Assembly: GCA_963702555.1 (NCBI GenBank)
Contig: CAVPCW010000008.1
Coordinates: forward strand, 124,001-188,000
DNA: 64,000 nucleotides
Origin: CAMFLJ01 sp963702555
Lineage (GTDB): Bacteria; Actinomycetota; Acidimicrobiia; Acidimicrobiales; Acidimicrobilacustridaceae
Direction: 5' to 3'
Positions 9,441 through 18,814 of this stretch are shown here, piece after piece. The position numbers and the translations under genes were made by a program. The number at the start of each line of letters is the position of its first letter. The first letter of the stretch is position 1. Below the pieces are notes generated by a model that worked only from the letters and a program-made list of their open reading frames with translations, was not told the DNA's origin and did no database searches.

Positions 9441-9601
9441 GTGCCCTGTCAGGGAACGTTGGCGACGTCTCGTCGGCCAGGATCGCCGCTGGCGGCGTCC
9501 TCGCCCTCGAAGTTGGGGCAAGGCAGGTCCTTCGGCCTGCGTCCTTGCCAGCGACGAGCCTGACTCGACGATCCACTCACGAACGTTCCCTGACAGGGCA
9601 C
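9441..9601. repeat. 161-bp element with perfect 20-bp terminal inverted repeats and nested hairpins (MITE-like)
   Basis: The ends are exact reverse complements: GTGCCCTGTCAGGGAACGTT at 9441-9460 and its complement at 9582-9601. Within lie further complementary segments: CTCGTCG (9469-9475) with CGACGAG (9552-9558), GGCAAGGCAGG (9517-9527) with CCTGCGTCCTTGCC (9536-9549), and an AGGATCGCC/GGCGGCGTCCT hairpin (9479-9501). No protein is encoded and no clear target-site duplication is seen. It fills the gap between prmA and the FKBP gene and abuts the latter's -10 box. It could be a non-autonomous mobile element or a structured RNA/cruciform. Confidence 0.7.
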
Positions 9602-9607
9602 TAGGTT
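9602..9607 (+). promoter_or_regulatory. -10 box of a leaderless promoter for the FKBP gene
   Basis: TAGGTT matches TAnnnT and ends 6 nt before the ATG at 9614. It starts on the first base after the right inverted repeat of the 161-bp element, so the -35 region and anything upstream lie inside that element. Confidence 0.55.
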
Positions 9608-9613
9608 GGGCCC

Positions 9614-9988
9614 ATGGCCGACACCAAGCCCGACGTGACCATCCCCGATGGCGAGCCGCCCGCCGACCTCCTCCTCGAGGACCTCGAGGTCGGTGAGGGC
9701 ACCGAAGCCGTGTCCGGCGCGGTGGTCACCGTGCACTACGTCGGCCACGCCTGGAGCGACGGCAAGCAGTTCGACGCCTCCTGGGACCGCAACGACACCT
9801 TCGCCTTCCGCCTCGGCGCCGGCCAGGTCATCTCCGGCTGGGACGAAGGCGTCGCCGGCATGAAGGTCGGCGGCCGTCGCCGCATCACCATCCCGCCCCA
9901 CAAGGGCTACGGCGAGCGTGGCGCCGGTGGTGTGATCAAGGGCGGCGAGACCCTCGTCTTCGTCGTCGACCTGCTCAACGTCGGCTAG
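9614..9988 (+). CDS. FKBP-type peptidyl-prolyl cis-trans isomerase
   Basis: 124 residues with the complete single FKBP domain: VTVHYVGHAWSDGKQFDASW, then FRLGAGQVISGWDEGVAGMKVGGRRRITIPP and GYGERGAGGVI, ending with LVFVVDLLNVG. The residues lining the active-site cleft (Tyr, Phe/Asp of FDASW, the Val-Ile pair, Trp) are in place. No signal peptide is present, so it acts in the cytoplasm and speeds prolyl isomerisation during folding. The gene stands alone with its own -10 box 6 nt before the ATG. Confidence 0.9.
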   Translation: MADTKPDVTIPDGEPPADLLLEDLEVGEGTEAVSGAVVTVHYVGHAWSDGKQFDASWDRNDTFAFRLGAGQVISGWDEGVAGMKVGGRRRITIPPHKGYGERGAGGVIKGGETLVFVVDLLNVG

Positions 9989-10027
9989 CCCGAGCGCTCG
10001 CCGAACTCGACCGGAGGGGGGCCGGGG

Positions 10028-10908
10028 GTGAAGCCGCCACCGTTCGCGTACGTCGCGCCCGACACCGTCGACGGTGTCGTCGGCGCGCTCGTCGACGCGG
10101 GTGAGGACGCCAAGATCCTCGCCGGCGGCCAGAGCCTGCTGCCCCTGATGGCCCTGCGGCTGGCCCGGCCGAGCGTGCTGGTCGACATGGGTCGCGTGGC
10201 CGGCGTCGACACGATCGCGGCCGACGGCGACGACCTGGTGATCGGGGCCCTCGCCACCCATGCCCGCATCGGGCGCGACCCCGAGGTGGCGCGGCGGGTG
10301 CCGCTGCTGGCCGAGGTGGCGCCGCTCGTGGCCCACGCCGCGGTGCGCAACCGGGGCACCCTCGGCGGCTCGCTGGCCCACAACGACCCGGCCGCCGAGT
10401 GGCCCGCCGTGGCCCTGCTGCTCGGGGCCTCGGTGACCGCGGTCGGCGCCGGCGGGCCCCGCACGATCGCAGCGGCCGACCTGTTCGAGTCGTACCTCGC
10501 CACCACGCTGGCCGCGGACGAGGTGCTCACCGAGGTGCGCGTCCCGGTGGCCCCGGCCCGCACCGGCCACGCCTTCGACGAGGTGAGCCGCCGCCACGGT
10601 GACTTCGCCCTGGTCGGGGCCGGGGCCCGGGTCACGCTCGACGACGCGGGGCTGGTCACGGCGGCCCGGCTGGTGTTCATCGGGGTCGACGGCACGGCGG
10701 TGCTCGACGAGCAGCCGGGGCTCGACCTCGCCGGTCGGGCGCCGTCGCCCGACGCGTTCGACGAGGTGGCCCGCGCCGCGGCCGCACGGCTCGACCCCCA
10801 CGACGACCTGCACGCCACCGGTGCCTACCGCCGTCGGCTGGCCGCCACGCTGGCCCGGCGCACGTTGGTCAGCGCTGCTGCGCGCGCCTCGACGGGGGAG
10901 GGGCTGTC

Positions 10909-10912
<4 letters not shown>
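10028..10912 (+). CDS. Molybdenum hydroxylase FAD subunit (CoxM-like)
   Basis: 294 residues. The two FAD-binding signatures of the xanthine dehydrogenase/CO dehydrogenase medium subunit are present: AGGQSLLPLMALRLARP near residue 36 and RNRGTLGGSLAHNDPAAEWP near residue 108. The C-terminal CO_deh_flav_C-type domain follows. The subunit passes electrons from the 2Fe-2S subunit to an external acceptor. Start is GTG at 10028. Its stop overlaps the GTG of the small-subunit gene (GTGA), and all three subunit genes are coupled in the order medium-small-large, the usual order for this family. Confidence 0.88.
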
Positions 10913-11402
<490 letters not shown>

Positions 11403-11403
<1 letters not shown>

Positions 11404-13763
11404 TGGTCGCCCGGCTCACCGGCACCAGCGTCCAGCGGGTCGAGGACCCGCGCATCCTCACCGGCCGTGGCCGCTACGTCGACGACGTCACCGTTCCCGG
11501 CATGCTCCATGCCGCGTTCGTGCGCAGCCCGTTCCCGCACGCCCGGGTCGGGGGCATCGACGTCACCGAGGCACTGGCCGTGCCCGGGGTGCGGGCGGTG
11601 CTCACCGCCGCCGACCTCGACGGCGTCGCAACCGACCTCACGCCGGTGGGGCCGCCCGACCTGCTGCTGGCGCCCTTCCCGGCGCTGGCCCGCGACACCG
11701 TGCGCCTGGTCGGCGACCCGGTCGCCATCGTGCTGGCCGACAGCCGGGCGCTGGCCGAGGACGGCGCCGAGCTGGTCGAGGTCGACTACGACCCGCTCCC
11801 GGGCGTCGGCGACATGGACGACGTGCTGATGAACGACGGGCTGGCCGGCACGACCGAGGCGATCTTCCCCGAGCTCGGCACCAACGTCGTGCACCGGGCC
11901 CGCCACCGCTACGGCGACACCGACGCCGCCTTCGCCGCCGCCGACCGGGTGATCACCACCCGCTTCGAGCAGCACCGCCACGCCAACGTGCCCTTGGAGT
12001 GCCGGGGCATGATCGCCCACCACGACCCGGCCACCGGCACCCTCGACGTGCTCGCCGCCCACCAGTCACCCCACGCCCTGCGCCTGCATCTGGCCGACGT
12101 CCTGGGCCTGCCCGCCCACGCCGTGCGGGTGCACTGCGGCGACATCGGCGGATCGTTCGGCCAGAAGTTCGGGCTCACCAACGAGGACGTCGCCGTGTGC
12201 GCCGCCTCGGTGCTCGTGGGGCGGCCGGTGAAGTGGATCGAGGACCGCAGTGAGAACCTGATGGTCGGTGGCCAGGCGCGCGAGGAGCGCGTCGACGTGG
12301 AGGCCGCGGTCGACGCTGAGGGCCGGCTGCTCGGGGTGCGCCTGCGGCTGGTGCTCGACCAGGGCGCGTACCCCAAGATCGGCTACCCGGCGACGGGCTA
12401 CGTGGCGATCGTGCGGGCGCTGTTCCCGGCGGCGTACCGGCTCGAGAACCTCGACGTGGAGTCGGTGGTGGTGTGCACCAACAAGGCCACCTACGTGCCC
12501 TACCGCGGCCCGTGGGAAATCGAGACCTGGGTGCGCGAGCGGCTGCTCGACACGGTGGCGCACGAGCTCGGCGTCGAGCCGGCGGTGGTGCGCGAGCGCA
12601 ACCTGCTGCGGCCCGACGAGCTGCCCCGCGAGAGCACCACGGGCGTCGAGCTCCAGGGCTTCGACCCCCGCCGCACGTTCGACGACGCCCTCGCCCTGGT
12701 CGACGTGCCCGCCTTCCGGGCCCGTCAGGCCGCCGCCCGGGCGGAGGGCCGCCTCCTCGGGCTCGGCCTGGTCAACGTGGTCGAGCCCGCACCGGTGACG
12801 CCCAGCCTCATCCGGGCCATGGGGATCATGGCGGCGCCCCGCACGGTGCAGGAGGCCCGGGCCCGGCTCGAGCTCGACGGCTCGGTCACCGTCTTCACCA
12901 GCCAGATGCCTCACGGCCAGAGCCACGAGACCACGCTGGCCCAGCTGGCCGCCGACGAGCTCGGCCTCACCCTCGACCGGGTGCGGGTCGTGCACGGCGA
13001 CACCCAGCTCACCCCCTTCAACATGGTCGGCACCGGCGGCTCGCGGGCCGCCACCCTGGCCAGCGGCGCCGTGGTGGGCGCCGCGTCGGCGGTGCGTGAG
13101 CGCGTGCTGGCCGTGGCCTCGGAGCTGATGGAGATCGCGCCCGCCGACCTCGAGCTGGTCGACGGTTCGGTGGTGGCCCGGGGCGCGCCCGAGGTGCGGC
13201 GGTCGCTCGCGGAGATCGGCCGGCTGGCCACCATGCGGCCGGGCCTGGCCAACGCCGACGGCCGCCCGGGCATCGAGGAGGTCGGCACCTACCTCTCGGA
13301 GGAGGGCACCTGGTCGGTGGCCACCCATGCCTGCGAGGTCGAGGTCGACCCCGAGACCGGGCTGGTGCACATCGGCCGCTACGTCGTGGTCGGCGACTGC
13401 GGCGCGGTGATCAACCCGGCGATCGTCGACGGCCAGGTGCGCGGCGGGGTGGCCCAGGGCATCGGGGCGGTCCTGCTCGAGCGTTCGGCCTACGACCGCG
13501 AGGCCCAGTTCCAGTCGTCGACGTTCATGGACCACCTGCTGCCCACCGCGGTCGACATCCCCCGAATCGAGGTGCACCACGTCCACCACGAGCCCACCGG
13601 CGGGATCGACTACCGGGGTGTGGGCGAGGGCGGGGCCATCGGGGCGCCGGCCGCGCTCACCGGCGCCATCGAGGACGCGTTGGCCCACCTCGGGGTGCGC
13701 ATCACCGAGCAGCACCTGCCGCCGGGCCGCATCCTCGAGCTCATCGACGCCGGAGCCGGTTAG
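11403..13763 (+). CDS. Molybdenum hydroxylase large subunit, xanthine dehydrogenase/CoxL family, not a canonical CO dehydrogenase
   Basis: 786 residues. The N-terminal a/b hammerhead domain (RILTGRGRYVDDV) is followed by molybdopterin-binding segments: GGSFGQKFG at 249-257, QGIGAVLLE near the C-terminus, and GEGGAIGAP with the probable catalytic Glu742. The active-site loop reads PYRGPW (366-371), which is neither the form I CO dehydrogenase loop AYxCSFR nor the form II loop AYRGAGR. The enzyme therefore probably hydroxylates another, unknown substrate. The start is the ATG overlapping the small-subunit stop. The gene converges on mftF, with overlapping stop codons at 13760-13763. Confidence 0.85.
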
Positions 13764-15232
13764 GTCGTGGGGTCGGCGGCCACCCTGGCTGCGGCCTTGG
13801 CGGTGCGCCAGGTGGTGTAGCGGCCGGGGTTCGGCCACGAGGTGAGGTCGGGCAGTAGGGGCTCGGCGGTGCGGGCGCGGACGGCGCCGACCCACACGCC
13901 GGTGCTGTAGGCGATGTCGTCGGCCAGGCGCAGCCCGACGTAGCTGACCGGCCCGTGGCTGGGGTGCTCCCGGGCCCACTCGACGAGCGGCGGCACGAGC
14001 ACGCCGACGAGGAGGGCCCGCCGCAGTCGCTTCGACGGCACCACCAGGGCCGCGAGGAGGGTGATCGGCCACCACGGCCGCACAAGGGCGTTGGCGAGCA
14101 TGCGCCCGACGGCGAGGTTGCCCCGGCCGGCGATCTGGGCGGCGAGCCCCGGGGCCTCGTCGATGCCGTCGAAGCTGCGCAGGAGCTTGGCGAAGGTGGC
14201 GCCGGCGAAGCCGAGGCCGGCGAACGGGTGGCCCAGGGCGGCGACGCACCAGCCGGCCAGGCTCAACGGCGACGCCTCGACCGGGACGAGGGCCCCGGGG
14301 TGGCGCACGGCGAGCGCCCCGGCCGAGGTGCCGTAGTCGAAGCGGCGGCGGGCCCACGGGCGAAGGGCGGTGCGGTGGCGGTGGGCGACGGTGGCGGCAG
14401 GCTCGTAGCGGACGGTCCGGCCCTCCTCGTCGAGTCGCCAGACCAGGTCGACGTCCTCGCCGATGAGCAGGTCGGCGTCGAAGCCGCCGATGGCGCGAAG
14501 GTCGTCGACGCGGGCGAGGAGCGCGGCCGAGGGCACGTAGGAGACGCGGGAGCGGGCCCGCACCCGTGCCGGCTCGGTGCCCATGTCGAGCGCGGAGCGC
14601 ACCTTCTCGTAGCGGGCGAGCGGCCCGGCGATGCCGCCGGGCTCGGCCTGGACGATGCGCGGCGCCACGACGGCCACGTCGGGGTCGTTCAGGTGCGGGA
14701 GGAGGCTGTCGAGCCAGCCCGGGACGGGCAGGCAGTCGGCGTCGACGAACGCGACCAGCGGCGTGGTGACCTCGGCCAGGCCGGTGTCGCGGGCGGCGCC
14801 GGGGCCACCCTGGGTGGAGCGGCGCACCACGCGCACCGGCGTGCCGTCGGCAGTTCGGTCGGGGACGGTGACGGGCACCGGGCTGGCGTCGTCGACCACC
14901 ACCACGGCGGCCACCGGGCCGAGGCCGGCGATCAGCTCGGGCGGCAGCTCGCCGTGCACGGGCACCACGGCGGTGACGTCGTCGGTCGAGTGGCTCGCCT
15001 CGGCGGCCACCGGGTGCAGGAGGCCGCCGTCGAGCAGGCGGCGCACCAACGTGGAGGCGGCCTTGCCGGTCGGCACGGGCTCCCCGTCGAGCACCTGGCG
15101 GGCGACCTCGGCACCGGGCCCGGTGAGGCGTACGACGCGTAGGGGCGATCCGCCGAGCAGCACCCGGCCACCGTCGTGCACGTCGACCGACGAGTCGGCC
15201 ACGAACCTTCGCCCGGCCAACGAGGCGCTCAT
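13760..15232 (-). CDS. mftF: Mycofactocin glycosyltransferase MftF
   Basis: 490 residues. An N-terminal region of about 80 residues resembling a peptide-binding winged helix precedes a family 2 glycosyltransferase domain: AAVVVVDDASP, QGGPGAARDTGLA and the metal-binding VDADCLPVPGW, then GEDVDLVWRL and HRHRTALRPWARRRFDYG. Hydrophobic segments at the C-terminus (LLAALVVP region) suggest membrane association. This matches MftF, which adds beta-1,4-glucose units to the mycofactocin core. Its ATG overlaps the mftE stop (ATGA), the order mftE-mftF known from mycobacteria, but here the pair is about 15 kb from mftD and 18 kb from mftABC. Confidence 0.85.
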   Translation of the reverse strand: MSASLAGRRFVADSSVDVHDGGRVLLGGSPLRVVRLTGPGAEVARQVLDGEPVPTGKAASTLVRRLLDGGLLHPVAAEASHSTDDVTAVVPVHGELPPELIAGLGPVAAVVVVDDASPVPVTVPDRTADGTPVRVVRRSTQGGPGAARDTGLAEVTTPLVAFVDADCLPVPGWLDSLLPHLNDPDVAVVAPRIVQAEPGGIAGPLARYEKVRSALDMGTEPARVRARSRVSYVPSAALLARVDDLRAIGGFDADLLIGEDVDLVWRLDEEGRTVRYEPAATVAHRHRTALRPWARRRFDYGTSAGALAVRHPGALVPVEASPLSLAGWCVAALGHPFAGLGFAGATFAKLLRSFDGIDEAPGLAAQIAGRGNLAVGRMLANALVRPWWPITLLAALVVPSKRLRRALLVGVLVPPLVEWAREHPSHGPVSYVGLRLADDIAYSTGVWVGAVRARTAEPLLPDLTSWPNPGRYTTWRTAKAAARVAADPTT

Positions 15233-15909
15233 CGGGGGAACGCCTGGTCGACAGCGGCGAGGAGATCGGCGGTGAGCGTCTCGAACAGGTCGGTGCCCTC
15301 CTCGGTCGAGGCGCCGGTGGGGTCGCCCAGCACGCCGTTGGGGGCGACCGCAACCACCCCGCCCGCGCGGAGGTTCCCGATCAGGTCGGCGAGGGGCGCG
15401 GTGGCGCCGGGCTCGGCCAGGTCGAGGCGCACGCATCCGGGGTCGAGGGCGAGCAGGAGCGAGGTCTCGGTGTGCCCGGCGTGGGCGTCGCCGCCCGGCA
15501 CCGACGGTGTCCAGGCGACGACCCGCCGGCCCTCGGTGGTGAGCAGGGCGGCGGCGCGCCGGACGGCCTCGAGGTTCCCGCCGTGGCCGTTCACGAAGAC
15601 CACGCCGGCGAAGGCGTCGGCCGAACGGCCGAGCTCGACCAGCACGATGGTGAGGGCCTCGGTGCCGATCGACAGGGTGCCGGGGAAGCCGGCGTGCTCA
15701 CCCGAGGCGCCGTAGGCGAGGGGAGGGGCGGCGACCACGTCGGGTCGGGCCGCGCTCAGGGCGGCGACGAGGGCCTCGGCGATGCGGCTGTCGGTGTCGA
15801 GGGGCAGGTGGGGTCCGTGCTGCTCGACGCTCCCCAGGGGGACGGCCAGCACGGACGGGCCGCGTTCGGCCACCTCCGGCCACGTCGACTCCCCCAGGGC
15901 ACCGGTCAC
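15229..15909 (-). CDS. mftE: Mycofactocin creatininase-family peptidase MftE
   Basis: 226 residues of the creatininase fold. Metal-binding positions are seen in GSVEQHGPHLPLDTDS (Glu, His, Asp), VNGHGGN and the late acidic GTDLFETLTADL region. PLAYGASGEHAGFPGTLSIG is the family signature. MftE cleaves the modified MftA peptide to free the Val-Tyr-derived core. Assignment to MftE rather than another creatininase follows from its translational coupling to mftF and from mftABCD elsewhere in the window. The start is taken as GTG 15909, in frame with the conserved ESTWPEV segment; no strong ribosome-binding site is seen. Confidence 0.82.
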   Translation of the reverse strand: MTGALGESTWPEVAERGPSVLAVPLGSVEQHGPHLPLDTDSRIAEALVAALSAARPDVVAAPPLAYGASGEHAGFPGTLSIGTEALTIVLVELGRSADAFAGVVFVNGHGGNLEAVRRAAALLTTEGRRVVAWTPSVPGGDAHAGHTETSLLLALDPGCVRLDLAEPGATAPLADLIGNLRAGGVVAVAPNGVLGDPTGASTEEGTDLFETLTADLLAAVDQAFPR

Positions 15910-15966
15910 CCGCCCATGGTCCCACGCACCCGGGACCCTCACTCCCGAGAGAGGGCCCGGCTCTCT

Positions 15967-16007
15967 GTGGCTCACGTGGTCAGGCATGACCTGACGACGT
16001 GAGCCAC
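15967..16007. repeat. Palindrome family A, copy 1
   Basis: A hairpin with arms GTGGCTCACGTGGTCAGG and CCTGACGACGTGAGCCAC around the 5-nt loop CATGA. The arms pair except for one G-G mismatch. It lies between the VWA gene stop and the mftE start, genes that run in the same direction, so it may also attenuate or separate transcription. Three other copies are at 35261, 41133 and 55403. Confidence 0.85.
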
Positions 16008-16018
16008 GGTGGGCTGTG

Positions 16019-16912
16019 TCAGGAGCCGAGGACGTCGGCGAAGGCGGCGGGCACGTCACTCGGCCCGGCCACCTCGACCCAGCGGGCGCCGAGGTCGTCG
16101 GCCAGGTCCTCGGCCTCCTCGCTGTCGCCGGCGGGGCACAGCACGACCAGCTCGTCGAGAGCGGCGGCCTCGGCCACGGGGTCGCCGCCCTTGGTGGCCC
16201 GGGCGTCGGAGAGCAGCACGGTGATGCGACGAGCGGCCGACGAGCGGTCGAGCTGCTGGCGGGCGACCCGCAGCGCGAGGGCGAGGTCGGTGGGGCCGTG
16301 GCCCCGGAGGCGGAACAGGTCCTCGACCACCAGCTCGGGCGGGCGGCCGGAGCCCTGGGCGGCGAGCACCACGGCCTCGTCGCCGAAGGCCACCACGCTG
16401 GTGTCGAGCGGTGCCCGCCAGAGGCAGGCGGCAGCGGCCACCGCGGCGGTGGCGAGCCGGGCGCCGCCCATCGAGCCGCTGCGGTCGACGAGCAGGCAGA
16501 GGGCGAGGTCGGGCCGTGACCACTCGCGGGCGTGGAGCTCGCCGAGGTCGGGCGCCACGCCGTGGGCCCGGGCGGTGGCCAGGGTCTCGAGGCCGCGGTC
16601 GAGGTCGAGCTCGCCGGGGGAGCGGTCGGCGGGGGCGTGGCGCAGGCGGCCGATGCCCCGGCGGCGGGGGGTGCCGGTGCGGACGACGTCGACCACCACC
16701 CGCCCGGCGAGGTGACGGGCGAGGTCGCGGAGGCGGGCGTCGGTGGCGCCGGTGAGGTCGGCGAGCAGGGCGAGGGCCTCGTCGGGGTCGTCGCGCAGGG
16801 CGTCGTCGAAGGCGGCCTCGTCGAGCTGACCGACCTCGGGGGAGACGTCCTCGAAGCCCGGGTGGCGGGCGAGCGACTGGCGGGAGGTGGTGCGCCGGGC
16901 GGCATCGGCCAC
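16019..16912 (-). CDS. VWA-domain protein (CoxE-like)
   Basis: 297 residues. The C-terminal half is a von Willebrand factor A domain with a complete MIDAS metal site: DRSGSMGG near residue 142, GHGPTDLAL and LLSDARA. The N-terminal part is Asp/Glu/Arg-rich and predicted helical. VWA proteins paired with MoxR-type ATPases assemble or activate metalloenzymes; in CO dehydrogenase operons the corresponding CoxE and CoxD proteins mature the molybdenum site. It follows the MoxR gene in the same direction. The start is uncertain: GTG 16912 is used, but the open frame continues upstream into the MoxR gene without a good start codon. Confidence 0.78.
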   Translation of the reverse strand: MADAARRTTSRQSLARHPGFEDVSPEVGQLDEAAFDDALRDDPDEALALLADLTGATDARLRDLARHLAGRVVVDVVRTGTPRRRGIGRLRHAPADRSPGELDLDRGLETLATARAHGVAPDLGELHAREWSRPDLALCLLVDRSGSMGGARLATAAVAAAACLWRAPLDTSVVAFGDEAVVLAAQGSGRPPELVVEDLFRLRGHGPTDLALALRVARQQLDRSSAARRITVLLSDARATKGGDPVAEAAALDELVVLCPAGDSEEAEDLADDLGARWVEVAGPSDVPAAFADVLGS

Positions 16913-16995
16913 CGCCGCCTCGGCGTCCTCACCCTCGAGGGTGCGCTCCTCGTCGCTGCGCCGCTCGTCGGCCCGGACGCCCCCCGGCCGGGGGG

Positions 16996-17955
16996 TCAGA
17001 CTTTTCCCGAGCCGGCGTTCTCCTGGCTTCCAGGCTCGGAGTCGGCCCCCGGATCGTTCGTCGACTCACCATCGGCGTCGGGATCATCCGTCTCGGCCGG
17101 GTGAGCCGCCCACAGCTCGCGGATGACGTCCTCGGCGGGACGACCGGAGCCCTCCCGCACCCGGATGCGGCCCGAGAGCGCGGCCAGGGCGGCGTCGAGG
17201 CCGACGCCCTCGTCGGCCGGGGTCAGCCCCCGCAGCTCTGCCAGTTGCTCGGCCAGCAGGGCGAGGTCGATGGCGCCGCGCACCGACGACCCGACCCGCA
17301 CGTCGGTGTGCTCGCGGGAGGCGCGCACCACGGCGACGGCCCGCCGCCCGAGGGGGCCCGGACCGGCCGCAGGGGCTTCGCGGGCCACGATCTCGGCCTC
17401 CTCGGAGGCGTCCTGGTAGCCCATCGCCACCCGGCACACCCGGTCGTAGACCGCGGAGGAGATGCGGGCGGTGCCGATGGCGTCGAACGGGTTCATGGCG
17501 GCCACGACCCGGAAGCCCGGTACGGCCTCGACCCGCCCGAGCCGGGGCACGTGCAGCTCCCGCTCGCTCATGGCGGTGATGACGACGTTGAGCGTCTCCT
17601 CCGGCACCCGGTTGATCTCCTCGATGTAGAGGAGCGAGCCGGTGCGCAGGGCCTCGACCAGCGGGCCGTCGAGGAAGACGTCGGGCGAGTAGCCCTCGGC
17701 CAGCACCCGGGCAGGGTCGAAGGTGCCGACCAGGCGGGCGGGGGTGAGCTCGGCGTTGCCCTCCACGAAGACCAGCTCGACGCCGGCGGCCTCGGCCAGG
17801 GCACGAAGGAGGGTGGACTTGCCGGTGCCGGGAGGGCCCTCGAGCAGCACGTGGCGATCGGCGGCCAGGGCGGCGACCACGACCTCGATCTCGGGGCGAC
17901 GGCCGACGATGGCGTCGTCGAGGGCGTCGACGACCTTGCGGCTGAACGTGGTCAT
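16996..17955 (-). CDS. MoxR-family AAA+ ATPase (CoxD-like)
   Basis: 319 residues. Walker A is EGPPGTGKST near residue 37, Walker B is SLLYIEEINR, and sensor 1 lies in VVAAMNPFD. The middle has the MoxR-typical ELTPARLVGTFDPA loop. The C-terminus is an acidic, low-complexity Asp/Glu/Ser tail. ATG 17955 preceded by GAGGTG is chosen over a GTG three codons upstream. It sits between the SDR (10 bp) and VWA genes. As CoxD-like ATPase it probably helps load or remodel the molybdenum enzyme encoded at 10-13.8 kb; this is inference from family pairing. Confidence 0.82.
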   Translation of the reverse strand: MTTFSRKVVDALDDAIVGRRPEIEVVVAALAADRHVLLEGPPGTGKSTLLRALAEAAGVELVFVEGNAELTPARLVGTFDPARVLAEGYSPDVFLDGPLVEALRTGSLLYIEEINRVPEETLNVVITAMSERELHVPRLGRVEAVPGFRVVAAMNPFDAIGTARISSAVYDRVCRVAMGYQDASEEAEIVAREAPAAGPGPLGRRAVAVVRASREHTDVRVGSSVRGAIDLALLAEQLAELRGLTPADEGVGLDAALAALSGRIRVREGSGRPAEDVIRELWAAHPAETDDPDADGESTNDPGADSEPGSQENAGSGKV

Positions 17956-17965
17956 CGTGCGCACC

Positions 17966-18781
17966 TCACCCGCGGAACCCGCCGTCGACGTCGACCACCG
18001 TGCCGGTGATGGAGCCGGGGGCGTCGACGCAGAGCCACTCGATCGTGGCGGCGATCTCGTCGGGGTCGATCAGCCGCTCGATGCGGGCCAGCCCGCCGAA
18101 GGCCTCGGCGTCGTCCATGCCGTAGATGGCGGCGCTGGCGTCGAGCATCGGGCCCCGGGTGGAGCCAGGGGCGACGGCGTTGGCGGTGATGCCGGTGGCG
18201 CCGAGCTCGGCGGCGAGGGCCTTCACCAAGCCGGCCACGCCGTGCTTGGCGGCGGTGTAGGCGGCCAGCTCGGGCAGGCCGTGGTGGGCGGCGGCCGAGG
18301 CGATGGCCACGAAGCGGCCGCTGCGGGGGAGGGGTGCGTCGAGCAGGCGGGGCACCACGGCCCGGGCCAGGTTGAACACGCCGGTGAGGTTGACGTCGAT
18401 CATGGCCTGCCAGACCTCGTCGGAGGTCTCCCACGTGGGCGTGCCACCGGCGATGGCCCCGGCGGCGGCCACGGCGACGTCGATGCGGCCGTGCCGGTCG
18501 ACGACGGCGTCGATGACCCGACCGAGCGCCTCGGCGTCGCGCACGTCGGCGGCGTGGGCCTCGCCCCGGCCCTCGCACGCGGCGGCGGCCACGTCGAGGT
18601 CGCTGCTGTGCGCCGGCTGGTAGGGGCCGGGCAGTTCGGCGACGCGGCCCTGGGGCTCGAGCGGGAGGTCGATCAGGGCGACGGTGAAGCCCCGCTCGGC
18701 CAGGCGGCGTGCGGTGGCGGCACCCATGCCCCGGGCGGCACCGGTGACGACGGCGACGCGTGAGGACCCCTCTTCGCTCAT
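17966..18781 (-). CDS. SDR oxidoreductase, probably of the mycofactocin-coupled subfamily
   Basis: 271 residues. NAD(P)-binding motif TGAARGMG, then the N-A-A-G equivalent AAAGAIAGG, the catalytic Ser (ASAAAHHG) and YTAAK. The insertion between beta-2 and alpha-3 with LPGPYQPAHSSDLDVAAAAC and the segment RRLLDAPLPRSGRF-type context (LLDAPLPRSGRFVAIASAAA) resemble the SDR subfamily (TIGR04504-like) that accompanies mycofactocin clusters and keeps NAD tightly bound, using mycofactocin to recycle it. It begins the run SDR-MoxR-VWA-mftE-mftF on the minus strand. The subfamily call is from memory of its sequence pattern; an ordinary NAD-dependent SDR is the alternative. Confidence 0.75.
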   Translation of the reverse strand: MSEEGSSRVAVVTGAARGMGAATARRLAERGFTVALIDLPLEPQGRVAELPGPYQPAHSSDLDVAAAACEGRGEAHAADVRDAEALGRVIDAVVDRHGRIDVAVAAAGAIAGGTPTWETSDEVWQAMIDVNLTGVFNLARAVVPRLLDAPLPRSGRFVAIASAAAHHGLPELAAYTAAKHGVAGLVKALAAELGATGITANAVAPGSTRGPMLDASAAIYGMDDAEAFGGLARIERLIDPDEIAATIEWLCVDAPGSITGTVVDVDGGFRG

Positions 18782-18814
18782 CGTGGGGATCCTACGGTGC
18801 GGCTGCGGAGACGG

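Noticed and set aside
12066..15353. A 1095-codon minus-strand open frame over the CoxL and mftF region
   Set aside because: It is antisense to the large subunit and off-frame in mftF; both real genes have conserved motifs.
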